The position numbers and the translations under genes were made by a program. From an uncultured Clostridia bacterium (GTDB lineage: Bacteria; Bacillota; Clostridia; Christensenellales; Borkfalkiaceae): a DNA stretch of 5,732 nucleotides. The notes under the pieces are model-generated. The model was not told the origin of the DNA, did no database searches, and saw nothing but the letters and a program-made list of their open reading frames with translations. Of this stretch, positions 1 to 4,868 are shown one piece after another. The first letter of the stretch is position 1. Each line of letters starts with the position of its first letter. The stretch spans positions 1 to 5,732 of the forward strand of contig CANRIY010000104.1 of assembly GCA_947630775.1 (NCBI GenBank), read 5' to 3'.

Positions 1-2
1 TC

Positions 3-83
3 GTCACGATGGCGGGGATGGGGATCGTCTACGGCGTGTCAAGGCACAACGAGGGGCGAAAAATTCATAAGATGTACAAGTAA
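3..83 (+). CDS. FtsW/SpoVE-like protein, C-terminal fragment (partial)
   Basis: This is the 3' end of a gene that enters from the left edge; the frame starting at base 3 gives 26 residues and ends in TAA at 81-83. The peptide begins VTMAGMGIVYGVSR and finishes with a basic tail ending KIHKMYK. A hydrophobic glycine/methionine-rich helix followed by a V-S-R step and a short basic cytoplasmic tail is how FtsW/SpoVE (SEDS-family peptidoglycan glycosyltransferases, partner of a class B PBP at the division septum) typically end, and such a gene is expected upstream of murA/ftsQ in clostridial dcw clusters. Only the last helix and tail are visible, so the family call rests on a short match plus context. 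A MurG end is less likely because MurG lacks such a terminal membrane helix. Confidence 0.6.
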   Translation, partial: VTMAGMGIVYGVSRHNEGRKIHKMYK

Positions 84-119
84 ATGCGGTGCCCGCAAGA
101 CGGGTTTTTCCGCATTTTT
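82..119 (+). terminator. Hairpin with T-tracts between the FtsW-like gene and murA
   Basis: An outer 8-bp stem pairs 82-89 (AAATGCGG) with 110-117 (CCGCATTT), continuing into T118-T119. Inside it, CCCG at 92-95 pairs with CGGG at 101-104 around a CAAGA loop and is followed directly by five T at 105-109. The left arm starts within the stop codon of the upstream gene. Both hairpins look like intrinsic terminators, but the inner stem is short and the outer one has an asymmetric internal loop. It may therefore be a partial terminator or an attenuator. No good promoter is visible between it and murA, which argues for at least some read-through. Confidence 0.55.
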
Positions 120-142
120 CAGAAATACATGAGGAGATAACC

Positions 143-1399
143 ATGGATAAATTTATCATAGACGGGGGCAGGCGGCTCTTCGGCAGCGTCAGGACGCAAT
201 CGGCGAAGAACTCCGTCCTTCCGCTCTTTGCGGCGTCCGTTCTGACGGATAAACAAGTCACGATCTGTGAAACGCCTGCGATCGCCGACGCTTTCTGCAT
301 GGCGCAGATTCTGAGAGAACTCGGCGCGGAGGTACGCTTCGAGGACGGAAACGTCGTCATCGACAGCTCCAACGCCCACAGCCATATCATATCCTCGGCC
401 CTCACGCGGGAATTGCGCTCTTCCGTCTTTATGCTCGGATCCCTTCTCACAAGGTTCCGCCGCGCTGTCATCGCCTATCCGGGCGGGTGCGATATCGGGC
501 TCCGTCCCATCGACCTGCATCTGAACGCGCTCAAACGGCTGGGTGTGGATATCGTCGAGAGGGACGGCTACATCTATTGCGAATGCGAAAAACTGAAGGG
601 CGCGGAGATCGCCATCGATTTCCCCAGCGTGGGAGCGACGGAAAACATCATGCTCGCGGGGGTGAAAGCGGAAGGAAGAACGGTGCTCCAAGGGGCGGCG
701 AAGGAACCCGAGATCGTCGATCTTCAGAATTTTCTCAACGGGATGGGGGCAAAGATCAAGGGCGCGGGGACGGACATCATCGAGATCGAGGGGGTCAGCT
801 CCCTCGGCGGCATTACATATACTCCCATCAAAGACCGCATCGAAGCGGGAAGCTTTCTCATCGCATGCGCCATTTGCGGCGGCGAGGTGGAAGTAGAGGG
901 GGTCTCGGGCGAGAATCTCGGCATGCTTTTACATAAATTACGCGAAAACGGTTGCAAGATCCATACAAAAAATGATAAAATAAGACTGTCGAGCTATGGC
1001 AGGCTCAAATGCAACCGCCGCATCGAGACGATGCCCTTTCCCGGTTTCCCGACCGATCTGCAGGCGCAGATCACGGCGCTCAACGCCGTATGCGAGGGCG
1101 GGGCGCTCATCGTTGAAAATCTGTTTGAGACACGCTTCAAGTATGTTCCAGAACTTCAGAAAATGGGGGCGGACATCGAAGTGCGCGGGCGGACGGCGTT
1201 TGTCAGGGGCGTCAAAGGATTGCACGGGGCGAGCGTGACGGCGGGGGATCTCCGCGGCGGCGCCGCGCTCGTGATCGCCGCGCTTGCGGCGGAAGGCGTC
1301 TCGGAAGTGCTTGACCTTACGCATATCGACAGAGGATATTCCGACCTCGAGGGCAAACTTCGTTCCCTCGGGGCGCAGATCGAAAGAGTGCGCATGTAA
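143..1399 (+). CDS. murA: UDP-N-acetylglucosamine 1-carboxyvinyltransferase (MurA)
   Basis: MurA transfers enolpyruvate from PEP to the 3'-OH of UDP-GlcNAc, the first committed cytosolic step of peptidoglycan synthesis. The 418-residue product has the usual family length. Visible landmarks fall at nearly the same numbers as in the E. coli enzyme: K22-N23 in the SAKNSVLP segment, the catalytic loop PGGCDIGLRP with C116 and R121, PTDLQAQ with D305, and HIDRGY with R397 near the end. All key residues look intact. Retention of the loop cysteine predicts fosfomycin sensitivity of this copy. An in-frame GTG at 89 would add 18 residues, but ATG143 is preferred because GAGGAG at 131-136 sits 6 bases upstream and the protein then starts MDKFIIDGG, matching the family N-terminus. 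ftsQ follows 17 bp downstream, so the two are probably cotranscribed. Many Bacillota carry a second murA elsewhere; that cannot be seen here. Confidence 0.96.
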   Translation: MDKFIIDGGRRLFGSVRTQSAKNSVLPLFAASVLTDKQVTICETPAIADAFCMAQILRELGAEVRFEDGNVVIDSSNAHSHIISSALTRELRSSVFMLGSLLTRFRRAVIAYPGGCDIGLRPIDLHLNALKRLGVDIVERDGYIYCECEKLKGAEIAIDFPSVGATENIMLAGVKAEGRTVLQGAAKEPEIVDLQNFLNGMGAKIKGAGTDIIEIEGVSSLGGITYTPIKDRIEAGSFLIACAICGGEVEVEGVSGENLGMLLHKLRENGCKIHTKNDKIRLSSYGRLKCNRRIETMPFPGFPTDLQAQITALNAVCEGGALIVENLFETRFKYVPELQKMGADIEVRGRTAFVRGVKGLHGASVTAGDLRGGAALVIAALAAEGVSEVLDLTHIDRGYSDLEGKLRSLGAQIERVRM

Positions 1400-1416
1400 G
1401 CGCACGGGAGGTACCG

Positions 1417-2190
1417 ATGAAAAAGAGGGCGCTCATTACGACCGTCGTTTCCTTTTTGCTCCTTGTTGCAGTCATTGCGGCAGGGCTCAATGCCGTTTTC
1501 ACGGTCACATTGGTACAGACGGACTTTCTCGTCTACTCCGCGGACGGCGAGCGCGAAGCGGCGTCCCTCAAAGCGGAACTCAACAAATATGTCGGTTCGA
1601 GTACGACCTTTCTCGATCTTGACGAAGTGCGCGGGGTGGTGGAAGCCTACCCCTGCATGAAGGTGGAAAAACTCGAAAAGAAGTTTCCCTCCACGGTGGA
1701 GATCTCCGTCAGCGAGCGGCGAGAGACCTTTGCGGTTGCGGGCGGGGAGGGCTATGCCATTCTCGATGGGGACGGGACCTATCTCTACGACAGGGACACC
1801 CTCAAAAACCGTTCGGAGGGGGAAAATATCCTCCTTGAAGGATTCCCGTTCTCCCTCTCGCGCGGGCAGGCCGCGGAGGGGATCGAAGAGCTCCTTTCCG
1901 TCTATGAAGTCTTTGCGGAACATCTCGGCGAGCCTCGCGCGAACATCCGCTCCGTTTCCTACCGCACGGAGAGCGCTTCGGGCCATTCCCTCGTGATCGG
2001 AATGAGAGAGGGGATCGTGATCGAACTCTATCTCCCGCAGGGCAATGCTCCCAAGATGGCAGAATCGGCGCTTCTCGACAGCCGCTACGGATATCTCGTG
2101 CGGAGCGACGGAGAGCGGCTCACGGGAACGATCACGGCGGTCTGTTCGGGAGAGAACGTGTTTATAAATTATGACTTTTCGCGCGTTTGA
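1417..2190 (+). CDS. ftsQ: Cell division protein FtsQ/DivIB
   Basis: The 257-residue product is a bitopic divisome protein that, in known systems, complexes with FtsB/DivIC and FtsL and helps control septal peptidoglycan synthesis. A short basic N-terminus (MKKR) is followed by one membrane helix at about residues 7-29. A POTRA domain spans about 33-103, including FLDLDEVRGVVEAYPCMKVEKLEKKFPSTVEISVSER, the typical pattern in which a Leu-Asp strand and a helix precede a P-S/N-T-V/L step and end in an ER pair. The beta domain then opens with YAILDGDGTYLYDRD at 113-127, equivalent to the 'I-D-x-x-G' strand of the family. The extracytoplasmic C-terminal part (130-257) is poorly conserved and ends in FINYDFSRV. 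ATG1417 has GGGAGG at 1406-1411 with 5 bases spacing. The N-terminal cytoplasmic tail is very short compared with Bacillus DivIB. It is the last gene before a strong terminator. Confidence 0.9.
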   Translation: MKKRALITTVVSFLLLVAVIAAGLNAVFTVTLVQTDFLVYSADGEREAASLKAELNKYVGSSTTFLDLDEVRGVVEAYPCMKVEKLEKKFPSTVEISVSERRETFAVAGGEGYAILDGDGTYLYDRDTLKNRSEGENILLEGFPFSLSRGQAAEGIEELLSVYEVFAEHLGEPRANIRSVSYRTESASGHSLVIGMREGIVIELYLPQGNAPKMAESALLDSRYGYLVRSDGERLTGTITAVCSGENVFINYDFSRV

Positions 2191-2202
2191 AAACGCAGCG
2201 GC

Positions 2203-2229
2203 AAAAGCGTCCCCCGCGGACGCTTTTTT
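2203..2229 (+). terminator. Intrinsic terminator after ftsQ
   Basis: A perfect 10-bp stem pairs 2203-2212 (AAAAGCGTCC) with 2218-2227 (GGACGCTTTT) around a five-base loop CCCGC, and the T-run extends to 2229. It begins 12 bases after the ftsQ stop. This is a textbook rho-independent terminator that should end the murA-ftsQ transcript and separate it from ftsAZ. The A-run on the left arm could give weaker termination on the opposite strand, where there is no gene. Confidence 0.92.
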
Positions 2230-2238
2230 ATATGCCTT

Positions 2239-2260
2239 TTTTCGAAAATTTTACGCAATA
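2239..2260 (+). promoter_or_regulatory. AT-rich stretch upstream of the ftsA promoter, possible UP element
   Basis: The stretch just upstream of the -35 box, about -38 to -59 from the predicted start site, contains a T-run followed by GAAAATTTTACGCAATA. This resembles the A-tract/T-tract arrangement of UP elements bound by the RNA polymerase alpha C-terminal domain. The assignment rests on composition and position only; part of the T-richness could simply belong to the terminator just upstream. Confidence 0.3.
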
Positions 2261-2262
2261 TC

Positions 2263-2291
2263 TTGACACCATGCCCGCAATGTGATATAAT
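2263..2291 (+). promoter_or_regulatory. Consensus vegetative sigma factor promoter for ftsA-ftsZ
   Basis: TTGACA at 2263-2268 and TATAAT at 2286-2291 are both perfect sigma70/SigA consensus hexamers separated by the optimal 17 bases. TG at 2283-2284 adds an extended -10 motif. The predicted start is near 2298, leaving a leader of about 30 bases before the ftsA ATG at 2329. The promoter lies between the ftsQ terminator and ftsA, so ftsAZ should form its own transcription unit. No clear operator or second promoter is visible in this gap. Confidence 0.93.
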
Positions 2292-2328
2292 CAAAGCGTA
2301 AATTCAACTGCGGAAAAAGGAACATGAT

Positions 2329-3471
2329 ATGGGTCGCAAAAGCGTAGCGATACTCGATGTGCGCTCCTCGCAATTGAACGTCGTCGTCGGCGAAAGAGGG
2401 GTCAACAATACATTTGTCTTCAAGACGATCAAGACGGAAGATCACAGCGGCTACAATGCGGGGACCTTCTTCGACGAGAAGGAGCTCGCCGACGTATGCG
2501 TGCGTGCGATCTCTGCGGCGGAAAAGGTCTGCGGCGAGAGGATCCGCAATCTATATGTCGGCGTTCCGGGGGAATTTACGGACGTCGATCTCAAAGAAAA
2601 GGAGATCAGTTTTCCCAAAAAACGCAGGATCTCCGACCGTGACATCGCTTCCCTTTTCGACAGCGGCAGGGAGGACAGAAAGGGCTATCGCTTCATGCGC
2701 GCGAGCTGTGCGATCTATATCACGGCAGACAACCGCAGGGTCGTCGATCCCGTCGGTCTGGCGTCCACTTCCCTTTCGGGGATCCTGTCGTATTTCTATT
2801 GCACGGAGTATTTTGCGCAGGTCATGGAAAAGATCTTCGGCGGAATGAAGATCACCCTGCGTTTTCTTCCCACCCAGCTTGCGATGGCGCGCTATCTCAT
2901 TCCCTCGGAGACGCGGGATGAGTATGCGCTTCTGCTCGATGTCGGGGATCTCTCTTCCACGATCATGATCCTGCAGGGCAGCGGCGTTCTGGCGCAGAGC
3001 ACCTATCCCGTCGGAAGGGCGCAGATCACCGCAAATCTGTTGGACAAATTCGATCTTCCCTATGACGCGGCGCTTGCGCTTCTGGCGAGGACGAACCTTT
3101 ACGCCCGCTCGAGCGGGGGAAAGACAGAGTTCTTCTTTCGGAATACCGGTTACGAGATCGATACCGATCTCCTTGTCGATTCCGTCAAGGAAGGGCTTGA
3201 CGCCATTTGCGAAGCCGCAAGCGGATTTTTGGAGGATCTTACGGCAAAGGAGCTCGATTATAAGCCGCTCTACATTACGGGGGAGGGGATCTGCGACATC
3301 CGCGGGGCGCTCGAACACGTCAGCAAACGTGTGAACCGCGTCTGCGAATACCTTGCGCCCGATCTTCCCTATTACGACGACCCGTCCATGAGTTCTTATA
3401 TCGCTCTCACCGACATGGCTTGCGCGGACAGAGACGGCCGCGGGTTTTTCAATCATTTATTCGGAGGTTAA
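2329..3471 (+). CDS. ftsA: Divergent cell division protein FtsA (actin-like Z-ring membrane tether)
   Basis: The 380-residue product is somewhat shorter than typical FtsA (roughly 400-440). The actin-like layout is visible: a first phosphate-type strand at 6-16 (VAILDVRSSQL), an FtsA-specific 1C region at about 70-150 (NLYVGVPGEFTDVDL, ISDRDIASLF, DPVGLASTSLSG), a second phosphate-type segment at 200-214 (ALLLDVGDLSSTIMI), and an adenosine-type segment at 314-327 (LYITGEGICDIRGA). These ATP-site motifs are degenerate: the usual D-I-G-T/S, D-I-G-G-G-T-T and L-T-G-G patterns are each altered. The C-terminus, GRGFFNHLFGG, is a minimal hydrophobic/amphipathic end of the kind that anchors FtsA to the membrane. 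ATG2329 is preferred because AAGGA at 2317-2321 is 7 bases upstream. ftsZ follows after 3 bp. Fold, 1C motifs and context make FtsA the best call; the divergence makes nucleotide binding uncertain. Confidence 0.87.
   Translation: MGRKSVAILDVRSSQLNVVVGERGVNNTFVFKTIKTEDHSGYNAGTFFDEKELADVCVRAISAAEKVCGERIRNLYVGVPGEFTDVDLKEKEISFPKKRRISDRDIASLFDSGREDRKGYRFMRASCAIYITADNRRVVDPVGLASTSLSGILSYFYCTEYFAQVMEKIFGGMKITLRFLPTQLAMARYLIPSETRDEYALLLDVGDLSSTIMILQGSGVLAQSTYPVGRAQITANLLDKFDLPYDAALALLARTNLYARSSGGKTEFFFRNTGYEIDTDLLVDSVKEGLDAICEAASGFLEDLTAKELDYKPLYITGEGICDIRGALEHVSKRVNRVCEYLAPDLPYYDDPSMSSYIALTDMACADRDGRGFFNHLFGG
3463..3468 (+). promoter_or_regulatory. ftsZ ribosome binding site embedded in the ftsA stop region
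   Basis: GGAGGT forms the last two sense codons of ftsA (Gly-Gly) and sits 6 bases ahead of the ftsZ ATG at 3475. The ftsA stop TAA at 3469-3471 lies between them. This places ftsZ initiation where ribosomes terminate on ftsA, an arrangement compatible with translational coupling or reinitiation and able to hold the FtsA:FtsZ ratio. It also fixes the ftsZ start. Confidence 0.88.
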
Positions 3472-3474
3472 ATT

Positions 3475-4773
3475 ATGTTTGATTTCAATATGAACGATCC
3501 CAACGGCGGAGAAGATAACACGCCGAGAGTCAACGGCCGTGCAAAGATCAAGGTCATTGGCGTCGGCGGCGCGGGAAACAACGCCGTCAACCGCATGATC
3601 GAGGCGGAGATCATGAGTGCGGAATATATCGCCGTCAATACGGATGCGCAGATCCTTGCATGCAGTAAGGCGCCCACGCGTATCCAGATCGGGGCGAAGC
3701 AGACGAAGGGACTCGGCGCAGGTGCGGAACCCGAGATCGGCCGCGTCGCCGCAGAGAGCGACAAGGACGCGATCCTTGCCGCGATCGACGATACCGACCT
3801 TCTCTTTATCACCGCAGGGATGGGGGGCGGCACGGGTACCGGTGCGGCGCCCGTCATCGCCAAGCTCGCGCGGGACAAGCGCATCCTTACGGTTGCTGTC
3901 GTCACCGAGCCGTTTTCCTTTGAGGGAAAACATCGGATGGATAACGCGAAAAAGGGGATCGAAGAGCTCAAAAAGCATGTCGATACCATCATCATTATTC
4001 CCAACGATAAAATTTTGGAGATCGTCCCCAAGAACGCTTCGTTCCCCGATGCGCTCCGCGTTGCGGACGACGTTCTCAAACAGGGCATCCGCGGCATTGC
4101 GGACGTCATTGTGACGCCTTCGCTCATCAATCTCGACTTTGCGGATGTCAGGACCATCCTCAAAGATAAGGGCCTTGCCCATATGGGCGTCGGCGTTGCG
4201 AAAGGGGAAAACCGCATCGTGACCGCCGTCCGTCTCGCCGTCAATTCGCCCCTTCTCAATACGACGATCGAGGGCGCTACGGGCGTGCTCATCAACATCA
4301 CGGGCGGGAACGACCTTACGATCGACGAAACGCAGACGGCCGCAACGCTCGTGCAGAGTGTCGTGGATTACTCCGCAAACATCATTTTCGGTACCTGCAT
4401 TGACGAAAATATGCAGGATGAGGTGGAAGTTACCGTCATTGCGACGGGATTCCAGTCCAAAGAGGATGTGCAGGGGGCGTTCGCCGATGCGGCGCTGAGA
4501 AAAGAGGAGCCGATCGCAAGTCCCTCTTATTCCGCATACAGAGAGGCGGAACCCGTGAAGCCGTCCGTCCGTGAAGCGGCGCCCGCGCCCGTTTATTCCG
4601 CCCCCGTTTATTCTGCGCCCGCGCCCATGGCGGAAGAACCGCCCATTATGTCCGAACCGCCCGTCCGCGAGAGCGCACGGCCCGCATATCCTGAGGAACC
4701 CGAAGAGGACCGCAGCGGCAGAAAGATCCCGCCCCTCGTCAGAATGCTCATGGGCAAAAAAAATAAATCGTAA
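3475..4773 (+). CDS. ftsZ: Cell division GTPase FtsZ
   Basis: FtsZ is the tubulin homologue that polymerises with GTP into the Z-ring at mid-cell. The 432-residue product shows a short variable N-terminus (1-23), IKVIGVGGAGNNAVNRM at about 25-41, the tubulin signature GGGTGTG at 117-123, and the T7 synergy loop NLDFAD at 219-224 with its catalytic-type aspartates D221 and D224. The GTPase core ends near 326. A disordered Pro/Glu/Ala-rich linker runs from about 327 to 415, including two tandem APVYS units. The C-terminal peptide KIPPLVRML at about 417-425 corresponds to the conserved I-P-x-F/L-x-R motif that binds FtsA, SepF and other partners, and is followed by a basic tail GKKNKS. All catalytic motifs look intact. 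ATG3475 is set by the GGAGGT overlapping the end of ftsA, with which it is cotranscribed. Confidence 0.98.
   Translation: MFDFNMNDPNGGEDNTPRVNGRAKIKVIGVGGAGNNAVNRMIEAEIMSAEYIAVNTDAQILACSKAPTRIQIGAKQTKGLGAGAEPEIGRVAAESDKDAILAAIDDTDLLFITAGMGGGTGTGAAPVIAKLARDKRILTVAVVTEPFSFEGKHRMDNAKKGIEELKKHVDTIIIIPNDKILEIVPKNASFPDALRVADDVLKQGIRGIADVIVTPSLINLDFADVRTILKDKGLAHMGVGVAKGENRIVTAVRLAVNSPLLNTTIEGATGVLINITGGNDLTIDETQTAATLVQSVVDYSANIIFGTCIDENMQDEVEVTVIATGFQSKEDVQGAFADAALRKEEPIASPSYSAYREAEPVKPSVREAAPAPVYSAPVYSAPAPMAEEPPIMSEPPVRESARPAYPEEPEEDRSGRKIPPLVRMLMGKKNKS
4585..4614 (+). repeat. Tandem 15-bp repeat (2 copies) in the FtsZ linker
   Basis: Two adjacent 15-base units at 4585-4599 and 4600-4614 share the 11-mer CCCGTTTATTC and each encode A-P-V-Y-S. 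They are followed by further Ala-Pro pairs. The repeat lies in the intrinsically disordered C-terminal linker, where length and sequence vary freely between species, so slippage or duplication would be tolerated. Confidence 0.8.
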
Positions 4774-4777
4774 CATG

Positions 4778-4807
4778 AAAACGCTTCGCGAAAAACGAAG
4801 CGTTTTT
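4778..4807 (+). terminator. Intrinsic terminator after ftsZ
   Basis: An 11-bp perfect stem pairs 4778-4788 (AAAACGCTTCG) with 4796-4806 (CGAAGCGTTTT) around a seven-base loop CGAAAAA, with T continuing to 4807. It starts 4 bases after the ftsZ stop codon. The A-run on the left arm gives a T-run on the opposite strand, so it may also stop - strand transcripts that pass the groL terminator. Confidence 0.92.
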
Positions 4808-4808
4808 C

Positions 4809-4850
4809 TCTGAAAAGAACGGCGGGAAAATTCCCGCCGTTCTTTTCAGA
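4809..4850. terminator. Perfect 20-bp inverted repeat, bidirectional terminator between ftsZ and groL
   Basis: Arms at 4809-4828 and 4831-4850 are perfectly complementary, separated by only AA. The core GAACGGCGGGAA is GC-rich, and the outer parts are AAAA on the left and TTTT on the right. Read from either strand, a stable hairpin is therefore followed by a run of U. It lies between convergent genes and is best explained as a shared bidirectional intrinsic terminator, mainly serving groL on the - strand and backing up the ftsZ terminator on the + strand. Confidence 0.88.
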
Positions 4851-4867
4851 CATTCGGTCTGTTTTTT
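4847..4867 (+). terminator. Small third hairpin with T6 run, adjacent to the groL stop
   Basis: CAGAC at 4847-4851 pairs with GTCTG at 4857-4861 around an ATTCG loop and is followed directly by six T at 4862-4867. It looks like a weak + strand intrinsic terminator. Its left arm shares four bases with the right arm of the large inverted repeat, so the two structures compete. It could be a back-up stop preventing antisense reading into groL. Confidence 0.5.
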
Positions 4868-4868
4868 C

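Noticed and set aside
120..136. Possible promoter -10 (ATACAT at 125-130) just ahead of murA
   Set aside because: No -35 hexamer lies at a suitable distance, and the start site would fall inside the ribosome binding site.
89..142. N-terminal extension of murA from a GTG at 89 (18 extra residues)
   Set aside because: The extension is encoded by the hairpin region, has no ribosome binding site and does not resemble the MurA N-terminus; ATG143 has a good GAGGAG 6 bases upstream.
119..691. Long open frames opposite murA, ftsA and ftsZ (for example 119-691, 2551-3456 and 3457-4776 on the - strand)
   Set aside because: These mirror strong coding genes in GC-rich codons, their products are Arg/His/Asp-rich without domain character, and they lack ribosome binding sites; they are antisense shadows.
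487..936. + strand overlapping frame inside murA giving an Arg/Gly-rich product
   Set aside because: It is an alternative frame of a well-conserved MurA coding region with low-complexity composition and no ribosome binding site.
2324..2347. Tiny 7-codon ORF (ATG at 2324) overlapping the start of ftsA, possible leader peptide
   Set aside because: The spacing from AAGG to this ATG is only 3 bases, the peptide is not distinctive, and ATG2329 at 7 bases is the better start. It is probably a chance ATG.
4809..4850. The 20-bp inverted repeat as an insertion sequence end, CRISPR repeat or operator
   Set aside because: There is no transposase, target duplication or repeated unit with spacers, and the position between two convergent stops with U-runs on both strands fits a bidirectional terminator.
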